Of a stretch of 64,000 nucleotides of DNA, positions 39,017 to 52,700 are shown piece by piece. How positions within the stretch are numbered: the stretch's first letter is position 1; every line of letters starts with the position of its first letter. The position numbers and the translations under genes were made by a program. Origin of the DNA: Euwallacea fornicatus (lineage: Eukaryota > Arthropoda > Insecta > Coleoptera > Curculionidae); contig NW_027096021.1 in the NCBI RefSeq assembly GCF_040115645.1, forward strand, positions 248,001-312,000, read 5' to 3'. The notes under the pieces were generated by a model. The model did not search any database. It had not been told where the DNA came from and saw nothing but the letters and a program-made list of their open reading frames with translations.

Positions 39017-40200
39017 CTTGTGTGACTTTTCAAACTTTGAAGCTCGATAACTTCCGCAAATGAGGACCAAATTTCTTAAACAAAGTGTCAAAGTAATCAC
39101 CTCAACGAGATTTTGAAGATGTCACAACACATCATTATTACATCTTGTTGAACTTCCAAGAAAAATAGTACTTTATGTGCTCAAACACACAACTTTTGTG
39201 ACTTTTCCAATTTTGAAACTCGATAACTTTGGCAAATGTGGACCAAATTTGTTAAACAGAGTGTCAAATTAATCAGCTCGACGAGATTTTGAAGATGTCA
39301 CAACACATCAGAATTCCATCTTGTTGAACTTCCAAGAAAAATAGTACTTTATGTGCTCAAACACACAACTTGTGTGACTTTTCAAACTTTGAAGCTCGAT
39401 AACTTCGGCAAATGAGTACCAAATTTGTTAAACAGAGTGTCAAATTAATCAGCTCGAAGAGTACTTTAACATGACACAACACATCAGAATTGCATCTTGT
39501 TGAACTTCCAAGAAAAATAGTACTTTATGTGCTCAAACACACAACTTATGTGACTTTTCAAACTTTGAAGCTCGATAACTTCGGCAAATGAGGACCAAAT
39601 TTGTTAAACAAAGCGTCAAAGTAATCAACTCAACGAGATTTTGAAGATGTCACAACACATCGTGATTCCATCTTGTTGAACTTCCAAGAAAAATAGTACT
39701 TTATGTGCTCAAATACACAACTTTTGTGACTTTTCAAATTTTGAAGCTCGATAACTTCGGCAAATGTGGACCAAATTTGTTAACCAAAGTGTCAAAGTAA
39801 TCACCTCCACGAGATTTTGAAGATGTCACAACACAACATCATTACATCTTGTTGAACTTCCAAGAAAAATAGTACGTTATGTGCTCAAACACACAACTTT
39901 TGTGACTTTTCAAACTTTGAAGCTCGATAGCTTCGGCAAATGAAGACCAAATTTGTTAAACAAAGTGTCAAATTAATCAGCTCGACGAGATTTTGAATAT
40001 GTCACAACACATCATGATTACATCTTGTTGAACATCCAAGAAAAATAGTACTTTATGTGCTCAAACACACAACTTGTGTGACTTTTCAAACTTTGAAGCT
40101 CGATAACTTCGGCAAATGAGGACCAAATTTCTTAAACAAAGTGTCAAAGTAATCACCTCCACGAGATTTTGAAGATGTCACAACACATCATGATTACATC
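39017..40200 (+). repeat. P block, copy P3
   Basis: Complete P series with no insertion: cttccgc, ccaattttgaaactcg near 39207, gaagagtac, cttatgtg, gattcc, agtacgttatg (39873), cgatagcttcgg and gaacatcc. A private substitution aagcgtcaaag lies near 39613. Its second half is the start of the 12-mer that follows. Confidence 0.87.
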
Positions 40201-41851
40201 TTGTTCAACTTCCAAGAAAAATAGTACTTTATGTGCTCAAACACACAACTTTTGTGACTTTTCAAACTTTGAAGCTCGATAACTTCGGCAAATGTGGACC
40301 AAATTTCTTAAACAAAGTGTCAAAGTAATCAACTCAACGAGATTTTGAAGATGTCACAACACATCATGATTGCATCTTGTTGAATTTCCAAGAAAAATAG
40401 TACTTTATGTGCTCAAACACACAAATTGTGTGACTTTTCAAACTTTGAAGCTCGATAACTTCGGCAAATGAGGACCAAATTTGTTAAACAGAGTGTCAAA
40501 TTAATCAGCTCGATGAGTACTTTAACATGACACAACACATCAGAATTGCATCTTGTTGAACTTCCAAGAAAAATAGTACTTTATGTGCTCAAACACACAA
40601 CTTGTGTGACTTTTCAAACTTTGAAGCTCGATAACTTCGGCAAATGTGGACCAAATTTCTTGAACAAAGTGTCAAATTAATCAGCTCGACGAGATTTTGA
40701 AGATGTCACAACACATCAGAATTGCATCTTGTTGAACTTCCAAGAAAAATAGTACTTTATGTGCTCAAACACACAACTTGTGTGACTTTTCAAACTTTGA
40801 AGCTCGATAACTTCGGCAAATGAGTACTAAATTCCTTGAACAAAGTGTCAAATTAATCAGTTCGACGAGATTTTGAAGATGTCACAACACATCGTGATTG
40901 CATCTTGTTGAACTTCCAAGAAAAATAGTACTTTATGTGCTCAAATACACAACTTTTGTGACTTTTCAAACTTTGAAGCTCGATAACTTCGGCAAATGTG
41001 GACCAAATTTCTTAAACAAAGTGTCAAAGTAATCAACTGAACGAGATTTTGAAGATGTCACAACACATCGTGATTGCATCTTGTTGAACTTCCAAGAAAA
41101 ATAGTACTTTATGTGCTCAAATACACAACTTTTGTGACTTTTCAAACTTTGAAGCTCGATAACTTCGGCAAATGTGGACCAAATTTCTTAAACAAAGTGT
41201 CAAATTAATCACCTCAACGAGATTTTGAAGATGTCACAACACATCATGATTACATCTTGTTGAACTTCCAAGAAAAATAGTACTTTATGTGCTCAAACAC
41301 ACATATTTTGTGACTTTTCACATTTTGAAGCTCGATAACTTTGGCAAATGTGGACCAAATTTGTTAACCAAAGTGTCAAATTAATCAGCTCGACGAGATC
41401 TTTAAAATGACACAACAATTCATGATTGCATCTTGTTGAATTTCCAAGAAAAATAGTACTTTATATGCTCAAACACACAACTTTTGTGACTTTTCAAACA
41501 TTGAAGCTCGATAACTTCGGCAAATGTGGACCAAATTTCTTAAACAAAGTGTCAAATTAATCACCTCAACGAGATTTTGAAGATGTCACAACACATCATG
41601 ATTGCATCTTGTTGAATTTCCCAGAAAAATAGTACTTTATGTGCTCAAACACACAACTTTTGTGACTTTTCAAACTTTGAAGCTCGATAACTTCGGCAAA
41701 TGTGGACCAAATTTCTTAAACAAAGTGTCAAAGTAATCAACTCAACGAGATTTTGAATATGTCACAACACATCGTGATTGCATCTTCTTGAACTTCCAAG
41801 AAAAATAGTACTTTATGTGCTCAAATACACAACTTTTGTGACTTTTCAAAC
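39740..41851 (+). repeat. 12-monomer HOR, copy F12-1 (2,112 bp)
   Basis: Positions 39740-41889 match 41852-44001 at 2,112 bp. Order of tags: agtacgttatg, cgatagctt, gaacatcc, cttgttcaac, acaaattgtg, beta, tactaaattcc, gamma dimer (gatctt 41397), caaacattgaag, tttcccag and catcttcttg (41785). Confidence 0.9.
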
Positions 41852-44100
41852 TTTGAAGCTCGATAACTTCGGCAAATGTGGACCAAATTTGTTAACCAAA
41901 GTGTCAAAGTAATCACCTCCACGAGATTTTGAAGATGTCACAACACAACATCATTACATCTTGTTGAACTTCCAAGAAAAATAGTACGTTATGTGCTCAA
42001 ACACACAACTTTTGTGACTTTTCAAACTTTGAAGCTCGATAGCTTCGGCAAATGAAGACCAAATTTGTTAAACAAAGTGTCAAATTAATCAGCTCGACGA
42101 GATTTTGAATATGTCACAACACATCATGATTACATCTTGTTGAACATCCAAGAAAAATAGTACTTTATGTGCTCAAACACACAACTTGTGTGACTTTTCA
42201 AACTTTGAAGCTCGATAACTTCGGCAAATGAGGACCAAATTTCTTAAACAAAGTGTCAAAGTAATCACCTCCACGAGATTTTGAAGATGTCACAACACAT
42301 CATGATTACATCTTGTTCAACTTCCAAGAAAAATAGTACTTTATGTGCTCAAACACACAACTTTTGTGACTTTTCAAACTTTGAAGCTCGATAACTTCGG
42401 CAAATGTGGACCAAATTTCTTAAACAAAGTGTCAAAGTAATCAACTCAACGAGATTTTGAAGATGTCACAACACATCATGATTGCATCTTGTTGAATTTC
42501 CAAGAAAAATAGTACTTTATGTGCTCAAACACACAAATTGTGTGACTTTTCAAACTTTGAAGCTCGATAACTTCGGCAAATGAGGACCAAATTTGTTAAA
42601 CAGAGTGTCAAATTAATCAGCTCGATGAGTACTTTAACATGACACAACACATCAGAATTGCATCTTGTTGAACTTCCAAGAAAAATAGTACTTTATGTGC
42701 TCAAACACACAACTTGTGTGACTTTTCAAACTTTGAAGCTCGATAACTTCGGCAAATGTGGACCAAATTTCTTGAACAAAGTGTCAAATTAATCAGCTCG
42801 ACGAGATTTTGAAGATGTCACAACACATCAGAATTGCATCTTGTTGAACTTCCAAGAAAAATAGTACTTTATGTGCTCAAACACACAACTTGTGTGACTT
42901 TTCAAACTTTGAAGCTCGATAACTTCGGCAAATGAGTACTAAATTCCTTGAACAAAGTGTCAAATTAATCAGTTCGACGAGATTTTGAAGATGTCACAAC
43001 ACATCGTGATTGCATCTTGTTGAACTTCCAAGAAAAATAGTACTTTATGTGCTCAAATACACAACTTTTGTGACTTTTCAAACTTTGAAGCTCGATAACT
43101 TCGGCAAATGTGGACCAAATTTCTTAAACAAAGTGTCAAAGTAATCAACTGAACGAGATTTTGAAGATGTCACAACACATCGTGATTGCATCTTGTTGAA
43201 CTTCCAAGAAAAATAGTACTTTATGTGCTCAAATACACAACTTTTGTGACTTTTCAAACTTTGAAGCTCGATAACTTCGGCAAATGTGGACCAAATTTCT
43301 TAAACAAAGTGTCAAATTAATCACCTCAACGAGATTTTGAAGATGTCACAACACATCATGATTACATCTTGTTGAACTTCCAAGAAAAATAGTACTTTAT
43401 GTGCTCAAACACACATATTTTGTGACTTTTCACATTTTGAAGCTCGATAACTTTGGCAAATGTGGACCAAATTTGTTAACCAAAGTGTCAAATTAATCAG
43501 CTCGACGAGATCTTTAAAATGACACAACAATTCATGATTGCATCTTGTTGAATTTCCAAGAAAAATAGTACTTTATATGCTCAAACACACAACTTTTGTG
43601 ACTTTTCAAACATTGAAGCTCGATAACTTCGGCAAATGTGGACCAAATTTCTTAAACAAAGTGTCAAATTAATCACCTCAACGAGATTTTGAAGATGTCA
43701 CAACACATCATGATTGCATCTTGTTGAATTTCCCAGAAAAATAGTACTTTATGTGCTCAAACACACAACTTTTGTGACTTTTCAAATTTTGAAGCTCGAT
43801 AACTTCGGCAAATGTGGACCAAATTTCTTAAACAAAGTGTCAAAGTAATCAACTCAACGAGATTTTGAATATGTCACAACACATCGTGATTGCATCTTCT
43901 TGAACTTCCAAGAAAAATAGTACTTTATGTGCTCAAATACACAACTTTTGTGACTTTTCAAACTTTGAAGCTCGATAACTTCGGCAAATGTGGACCAAAT
44001 TTCTTAAACAAAGTGTCAAAGTAATCAACTCAACGAGATTTTGAAGATGTCACAACACATCATGATTACATCTTGTTGAACTTCCAAGAAAAATAGTACT
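40933..44100 (+). repeat. 18-monomer HOR, copy F18-1 (3,168 bp)
   Basis: Positions 40933-44110 match 44101-47278 at 3,168 bp, so the two copies abut exactly. The unit spans the two overlapping 12-mers (18 = 12 + 6), which implies that the 12-mer duplication came first. Spacing of the catcttcttg tag (41785, 43897, 44953, 47065) is 12, 6 and 12 monomers, as this history predicts. Confidence 0.9.
41852..43963 (+). repeat. 12-monomer HOR, copy F12-2 (2,112 bp)
   Basis: Direct tandem copy of the preceding unit, with agtacgttatg at 41985, gatctt at 43509 and catcttcttg at 43897. One difference is visible: caaatttt near 43787 where the first copy has caaacttt. Confidence 0.9.
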
Positions 44101-47100
44101 ATATGTGCTCAAATACACAACTTTTGTGACTTTTCAAACTTTGAAGCTCGATAACTTCGGCAAATGTGGACCAAATTTCTTAAACAAAGTGTCAAAGTAA
44201 TCAACTGAACGAGATTTTGAAGATGTCACAACACATCGTGATTGCATCTTGTTGAACTTCCAAGAAAAATAGTACTTTATGTGCTCAAATACACAACTTT
44301 TGTGACTTTTCAAACTTTGAAGCTCGATAACTTCGGCAAATGTGGACCAAATTTCTTAAACAAAGTGTCAAATTAATCACCTCAACGAGATTTTGAAGAT
44401 GTCACAACACATCATGATTACATCTTGTTGAACTTCCAAGAAAAATAGTACTTTATGTGCTCAAACACACATATTTTGTGACTTTTCACATTTTGAAGCT
44501 CGATAACTTTGGCAAATGTGGACCAAATTTGTTAACCAAAGTGTCAAATTAATCAGCTCGACGAGATCTTTAAAATGACACAACAATTCATGATTGCATC
44601 TTGTTGAATTTCCAAGAAAAATAGTACTTTATATGCTCAAACACACAACTTTTGTGACTTTTCAAACATTGAAGCTCGATAACTTCGGCAAATGTGGACC
44701 AAATTTCTTAAACAAAGTGTCAAATTAATCACCTCAACGAGATTTTGAAGATGTCACAACACATCATGATTGCATCTTGTTGAATTTCCCAGAAAAATAG
44801 TACTTTATGTGCTCAAACACACAACTTTTGTGACTTTTCAAACTTTGAAGCTCGATAACTTCGGCAAATGTGGACCAAATTTCTTAAACAAAGTGTCAAA
44901 GTAATCAACTCAACGAGATTTTGAATATGTCACAACACATCGTGATTGCATCTTCTTGAACTTCCAAGAAAAATAGTACTTTATGTGCTCAAATACACAA
45001 CTTTTGTGACTTTTCAAACTTTGAAGCTCGATAACTTCGGCAAATGTGGACCAAATTTGTTAACCAAAGTGTCAAAGTAATCACCTCCACGAGATTTTGA
45101 AGATGTCACAACACAACATCATTACATCTTGTTGAACTTCCAAGAAAAATAGTACGTTATGTGCTCAAACACACAACTTTTGTGACTTTTCAAACTTTGA
45201 AGCTCGATAGCTTCGGCAAATGAAGACCAAATTTGTTAAACAAAGTGTCAAATTAATCAGCTCGACGAGATTTTGAATATGTCACAACACATCATGATTA
45301 CATCTTGTTGAACATCCAAGAAAAATAGTACTTTATGTGCTCAAACACACAACTTGTGTGACTTTTCAAACTTTGAAGCTCGATAACTTCGGCAAATGAG
45401 GACCAAATTTCTTAAACAAAGTGTCAAAGTAATCACCTCCACGAGATTTTGAAGATGTCACAACACATCATGATTACATCTTGTTCAACTTCCAAGAAAA
45501 ATAGTACTTTATGTGCTCAAACACACAACTTTTGTGACTTTTCAAACTTTGAAGCTCGATAACTTCGGCAAATGTGGACCAAATTTCTTAAACAAAGTGT
45601 CAAAGTAATCAACTCAACGAGATTTTGAAGATGTCACAACACATCATGATTGCATCTTGTTGAATTTCCAAGAAAAATAGTACTTTATGTGCTCAAACAC
45701 ACAAATTGTGTGACTTTTCAAACTTTGAAGCTCGATAACTTCGGCAAATGAGGACCAAATTTGTTAAACAGAGTGTCAAATTAATCAGCTCGATGAGTAC
45801 TTTAACATGACACAACACATCAGAATTGCATCTTGTTGAACTTCCAAGAAAAATAGTACTTTATGTGCTCAAACACACAACTTGTGTGACTTTTCAAACT
45901 TTGAAGCTCGATAACTTCGGCAAATGTGGACCAAATTTCTTGAACAAAGTGTCAAATTAATCAGCTCGACGAGATTTTGAAGATGTCACAACACATCAGA
46001 ATTGCATCTTGTTGAACTTCCAAGAAAAATAGTACTTTATGTGCTCAAACACACAACTTGTGTGACTTTTCAAACTTTGAAGCTCGATAACTTCGGCAAA
46101 TGAGTACTAAATTCCTTGAACAAAGTGTCAAATTAATCAGTTCGACGAGATTTTGAAGATGTCACAACACATCGTGATTGCATCTTGTTGAACTTCCAAG
46201 AAAAATAGTACTTTATGTGCTCAAATACACAACTTTTGTGACTTTTCAAACTTTGAAGCTCGATAACTTCGGCAAATGTGGACCAAATTTCTTAAACAAA
46301 GTGTCAAAGTAATCAACTGAACGAGATTTTGAAGATGTCACAACACATCGTGATTGCATCTTGTTGAACTTCCAAGAAAAATAGTACTTTATGTGCTCAA
46401 ATACACAACTTTTGTGACTTTTCAAACTTTGAAGCTCGATAACTTCGGCAAATGTGGACCAAATTTCTTAAACAAAGTGTCAAATTAATCACCTCAACGA
46501 GATTTTGAAGATGTCACAACACATCATGATTACATCTTGTTGAACTTCCAAGAAAAATAGTACTTTATGTGCTCAAACACACATATTTTGTGACTTTTCA
46601 CATTTTGAAGCTCGATAACTTTGGCAAATGTGGACCAAATTTGTTAACCAAAGTGTCAAATTAATCAGCTCGACGAGATCTTTAAAATGACACAACAATT
46701 CATGATTGCATCTTGTTGAATTTCCAAGAAAAATAGTACTTTATATGCTCAAACACACAACTTTTGTGACTTTTCAAACATTGAAGCTCGATAACTTCGG
46801 CAAATGTGGACCAAATTTCTTAAACAAAGTGTCAAATTAATCACCTCAACGAGATTTTGAAGATGTCACAACACATCATGATTGCATCTTGTTGAATTTC
46901 CCAGAAAAATAGTACTTTATGTGCTCAAACACACAACTTTTGTGACTTTTCAAACTTTGAAGCTCGATAACTTCGGCAAATGTGGACCAAATTTCTTAAA
47001 CAAAGTGTCAAAGTAATCAACTCAACGAGATTTTGAATATGTCACAACACATCGTGATTGCATCTTCTTGAACTTCCAAGAAAAATAGTACTTTATGTGC

Positions 47101-47268
47101 TCAAATACACAACTTTTGTGACTTTTCAAACTTTGAAGCTCGATAACTTCGGCAAATGTGGACCAAATTTCTTAAACAAAGTGTCAAAGTAATCAACTCA
47201 ACGAGATTTTGAAGATGTCACAACACATCATGATTACATCTTGTTGAACTTCCAAGAAAAATAGTACT
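44101..47268 (+). repeat. 18-monomer HOR, copy F18-2 (3,168 bp)
   Basis: Tandem copy of F18-1 with tags gatctt at 44565 and 46677, agtacgttatg at 45153 and catcttcttg at 44953 and 47065. At 47278 it continues into the Q block (acacaacttgtgtcac), whereas F18-1 at the same point runs into the second copy. Confidence 0.9.
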
Positions 47269-47848
47269 ATATGTGCTCAAACACACAACTTGTGTCACTT
47301 TTCAAACTTTGAAGCTCGATAACTTCGGCAAATGAGGACAAAATTTGTTAAACAGAGTGTCAAATTAATCAGCTCGATGAGATTTTGAAGATGTCACAAC
47401 ACATCATGATTACATCTTGTTGAACTTCCAAGAAAAATAGTACTGTATGTGCTCAAACACACAACTTGTGTGACTTTTCAAACTTTGAAGCTCGATAACT
47501 TCAGCAAATGAGGACCAAATTTGTTAAACAGAGTGTCAAATTAATCAGCTCGACGAGATTTTGAAGATGTCACAACACATCGTGATTGCATCTTGTTGAA
47601 CTTCCAAGAAAAATAGTACTTTATGTGCTCAAATACACAACTTTTGTGACTTTTCAAACTTTGAAGCTCGATAACTTCGGCAAATGTGGACCAAATTTCT
47701 TAAACAAAGTGTCAAAGTAATCAACTGAACGAGATTTTGAAGATGTCACAACACATCGTGATTGCATCTTGTTGAACTTCCAAGAAAAATAGTACTTTAT
47801 GTGCTCAAATACACAACTTTTGTGACTTTTCAAACTTTGAAGCTCGAT
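47269..47848 (+). repeat. Q block, copy Q2 (right part)
   Basis: Continuation after F18-2 matching 37765-38344 at 9,504 bp, with agtactatatg, ttgtgtcac, gaggacaaa and agtactgtatg. A private substitution cttcagc lies near 47503. The block from about 46554 overlaps the end of F18-2. Confidence 0.85.
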
Positions 47849-49060
47849 AACTTCGGCAAATGTGGACCAAATTTCTTAAACAAAGTGTCAAATTAATCAC
47901 CTCAACGAGATTTTGAAGATGTCACAACACATCATGATTACATCTTGTTGAACTTCCAAGAAAAATAGTACTTTATGTGCTCAAACACACATATTTTGTG
48001 ACTTTTCACATTTTGAAGCTCGATAACTTTGGCAAATGTGGACCAAATTTGTTAACCAAAGTGTCAAATTAATCAGCTCGACGAGATCTTTAAAATGACA
48101 CAACAATTCATGATTGCATCTTGTTGAATTTCCAAGAAAAATAGTACTTTATGTGCTCAAACACACAACTTTTGTGACTTTTCAAACATTGAAGCTCGAT
48201 AACTTCGGCAAATGTGGACCAAATTTCTTAAACAAAGTGTCAAATTAATCACCTCAACGAGATTTTGAAGATGTCACAACACACCATGATTGCATCTTGT
48301 TGAATTTCCCAGAAAAATAGTACTTTATGTGCTCAAACACACAACTTTTGTGACTTTTCAAACTTTGAAGCTCGATAACTTCGGCAAATGTGGACCAAAT
48401 TTCTTAAACAAAGTGTCAAAGTAATCAACTCAACGAGATTTTGAATATGTCACAACACATCATGATTACATCTTGTTGAATTTCCCAGAAAAATAGTACT
48501 TTATGTGCTCAAACACACAACTTTTGTGACTTTTCAAACTTTGAAGCTCGATAACTTCGGCAAATGTGGACCAAATTTCTTAAACAAAGTGTCAAATTAA
48601 TCACCTCAACGAGATTTTGAAGATGTCACAACACATCATGATTACATCTTGTTGAACTTCCAAGAAAAATAGTACTTTATGTGCTCAAACACACATATTT
48701 TGTGACTTTTCACATTTTGAAGCTCGATAACTTTGGCAAATGTGGACCAAATTTGTTAACCAAAGTGTCAAATTAATCAGCTCGACGAGATCTTTAAAAT
48801 GACACAACAATTCATGATTGCATCTTGTTGAATTTCCAAGAAAAATAGTACTTTATGTGCTCAAACACACAACTTTTGTGACTTTTCAAACATTGAAGCT
48901 CGATAACTTCGGCAAATGTGGACCAAATTTCTTAAACAAAGTGTCAAATTAATCACCTCAACGAGATTTTGAAGATGTCACAACACACCATGATTGCATC
49001 TTGTTGAATTTCCCAGAAAAATAGTACTTTATGTGCTCAAACACACAACTTGTGTGACTT
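47849..49060 (+). repeat. 4-monomer tandem duplication (704 bp)
   Basis: About 47870-48350 matches about 48574-49054. The gamma tag is at 48085 and 48789, and the private acaccatg is in both copies (near 48281 and 48985). These are the last gamma dimers in the window. Confidence 0.85.
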
Positions 49061-52000
49061 TTCAAACTTTGAAGCTCGATAACTTCGGCAAATGTGGACC
49101 AAATTTCTTGAACAAAGTGTCAAATTAATCAGCTCGACGAGATTTTGAAGATGTCACAACACATCAGAATTGCATCTTGTTGAACTTCCAAGAAAAATAG
49201 TACTTTATGTGCTCAAACACACAACTTGTGTGACTTTTCAAACTTTGAAGCTCGATAACTTCGGCAAATGAGTACTAAATTCCTTGAACAAAGTGTCAAA
49301 TTAATCAGCTCGATGAGATTTTGAATATGTCACAACACATCATGATTGCATCTTGTTGAATTTCCAAGAAAAATAGTACTTTATGTGCTCAAACATACAA
49401 CTTGTGTGACTTTTCAAAATTTGAAGCTCGATAACTTCGGCAAATGTGGACCAAATTTCTTAAACAAAGTGTCAAAGTAATCAACTTAACGAGATTTTGA
49501 AGATGTCACAACACATCGTGATTGCATCTTGTTGAACTTCCAAGAAAAATAGTACTATATGTGCTCAAACACACAACTTTTGTGACTTTTCAAACTTTGA
49601 CGCTCGATAACTTCGGCAAATGTGGACCAAATTTCTTAAACAAAGTGTCAAAGTAATCAACTTAACGAGATTTTGAAGATGTCACAACACATCGTGATTG
49701 CATCTTGTTGAACTTCCAAGAAAAATAGTACTATATGTGCTCAAACACACAACTTGTGTCACTTTTCAAACTTTGAAGCTCGATAACTTCGGCAAATGAA
49801 GACAAAATTTGTTAAACAGAGTGTCAAATTAATCAGCTCGATGAGATTTTGAAGATGTCACAACACATCATGATTACATCTTGTTGAACTTCCAAGAAAA
49901 ATAGTACTGTATGTGCTCAAACACACAACTTGTGTGACTTTTCAAACTTTGAAGCTCGATAACTTCGGCAAATGAGGACCAAATTTGTTAAACAGAGTGT
50001 CAAATTAATCAGCTCGATGAGATTTTGAATATGTCACAACACATCATGATTGCATCTTGTTGAATTTCCAAGAAAAATAGTACTTTATGTGCTCAAACAC
50101 ACAACTTGTGTGACTTTTCAAACTTTGAAGCTCGATAACTTCGGCAAATGAGGACCAAATTTGTTAAACAGAGTGTCAAATTAATCAGCTCGATGAGATT
50201 TTGAATATGTCACAACACATCATGATTGCATCTAGTTGAATTTCCAAGAAAAATAGTACTTTATGTGCTCAAATACATAACTTTTGTGACTTTTCAAACT
50301 TTGAAGCTCGATAACTTCGGCAAATGAGGACAAAATTTGTTAAACAGAGTGTCAAATTAATCAGCTCGATGAGATCTTTAACATGACACAACACATCAGA
50401 ATTGCATCTTGTTGAACTTCCAAGAAAAATAGTACTTTATGTGTTCAAACACACAACTTTTGTGACTTTTCAAACTTTGAAGCTCGATAACTTCGGCAAA
50501 TGTGGACCAAATTTCTTAAACAAAGTGTCAAAGTAATCAACTCAACGAGATTTTGAAGATGTCACAACAGATCGTGATTGCATCTTGTTGAACTTCCAAG
50601 AAAAATAGTACTTTATGTGCTCAAACACACAACTTTTGTGACTTTTCACACTTTGAAGCTCGATAACTTCGGCAAATGTGGACCAAATTTCTTAAACAAA
50701 GTGTCAAAGTAATCAACTCAACGAGATTTTGAAGATGTCACAACAGATCGTGATTGCATCTTGTTGAACTTCCAAGAAAAATAGTACTTTATGTGCTCAA
50801 ACACACAACTTTTGTGACTTTTCAAACTTTGACGCTCGATAACTTCGGCAAATGTGGACCAAATTTCTTAAACAAAGTGTCAAAGTAATCAACTTAACGA
50901 GATTTTGAAGATGTCACAACACATCGTGATTGCATCTTGTTGAACTTCCAAGAAAAATAGTACTTTATGTGCTAAAACACACAACTTGTGCGACTTTTCA
51001 AACTTTGAAGCTCGATAACTTCGGCAAATGAGGACCAAATTTGTTAAACAAAGTGTCAAATTAATCAGCTCGACGAGATTTTGAATATGTCACAACACAT
51101 CATGATTGCATCTTGTTGAATTTCCCAGAAAAATAGTACTTTATGTGCTCAAACACACAACTTTTGTGACTTTTCAAACTTTGAAGCTCGATAACTTCGG
51201 CAAATGTGGACCAAATTTCTTAAACAAAGTGTCAAAGTAATCAACTCAACGAGATTTTGAATATGTCACAACACATCGTGATTGCATCTTCTTGAACTTC
51301 CAAGAAAAATAGTACTTTATGTGCTCAAACACACAACTTTTGTGACTTTTCAAACTTTGAAGCTCGATAACTTCGGCAAATGTGGACCAAATTTCTTAAA
51401 CAAAGTGTCAAAGTAATCAACTCAACGAGATTTTGAAGATGTCACAACACATCATGATTACATCTTGTTGAACTTCCAAGAAAAATAGTACTATATGTGC
51501 TCAAACACACAACTTGTGTCACTTTTCAAACTTTGAAGCTCGATAACTTCGGCAAATGAGGACAAAATTTGTTAAACAGAGTGTCAAATTAATCAGCTCG
51601 ATGAGATTTTGAAGATGTCACAACACATCATGATTACATCTTGTTGAACTTCCAAGAAAAATAGTACTGTATGTGCTCAAACACACAACTTGTGTGACTT
51701 TTCAAACTTTGAAGCTCGATAACTTCGGCAAATGAGGACCAAATTTGTTAAACAGAGTGTCAAATTAATCAGCTCGACGAGATTTTGAATATGTCACAAC
51801 ACAACAGAATTGCATCTTGTTGAACTTCCAAGAAAAATAGTACTTTATGTGCTCAAACACACAACTTTTGTGACTTTGCAAACTTTGAAGCTCGATAACT
51901 TCGGCAAATGTGGACCAAATTTCTTAAACAAAGTGTCAAAGTAATCAACTCAACGAGATTTTGAAGATGTCACAACACATCGTGATTGCATCTTGTTGAA

Positions 52001-52700
52001 CTTCCAAGAAAAATAGTACTTTATGTGCTCAAATACACAACTTTTGTGACTTTTCAAACTTTGAAGCTCGATAGCTTCGGCAAATGAAGACCAAATTTGT
52101 TAAACAAAGTGTCAAATTAATCAGCTCGACGAGATTTTGAATATGTCACAACACATCATGATTGCATCTAGTTGAATTTCCAAGAAAAATAGTACTTTAT
52201 GTGCTCAAATACACAACTTTTGTGACTTTTCAAACTTTGAAGCTCGATAACTTCGGCAAATGTGGACCAAATTTCTTAAACAAAGTGTCAAAGTAATCAA
52301 CTCAACGAGATTTTGAAGATGTCACAACACATCGTGATTGCATCTTGTTGAACTTCCAAGAAAAATAGTACTTTATGTGCTCAAATACACAACTTTTGTG
52401 ACTTTTCAAACTTTGAAGCTCGATAGCTTCGGCAAATGAAGACCAAATTTGTTAAACAAAGTGTCAAATTAATCAGCTCGACGAGATTTTGAATATGTCA
52501 CAACACATCATGATTGCATCTAGTTGAATTTCCAAGAAAAATAGTACTTTATGTGCTCAAATACACAACTTTTGTGACTTTTCAAACTTTGAAGCTCGAT
52601 AACTTCGGCAAATGAGGACAAAATTTGTTAAACAGAGTGTCAAATTAATCAGCTCGATGAGATCTTTAACATGACACAACACATCAGAATTGCATCTTGT
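49061..52700 (+). repeat. Transition zone with 1- and 2-monomer duplications
   Basis: The monomer with caacttaacgag is doubled at 176 bp near 49470 and 49646 and recurs at about 50890; about 49565-49731 matches 50797-50963 at 1,232 bp, with the private gacgctcg. Two copies of an acagatcg monomer are tandem near 50521 and 50697. About 51100-51790 is a third Q copy (4,224 bp from 46876). Positions 51879-52230 and 52231-52614 are a 2-monomer tandem duplication. The delta form (gatgagatctttaacatg) first appears near 50370. Confidence 0.8.
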
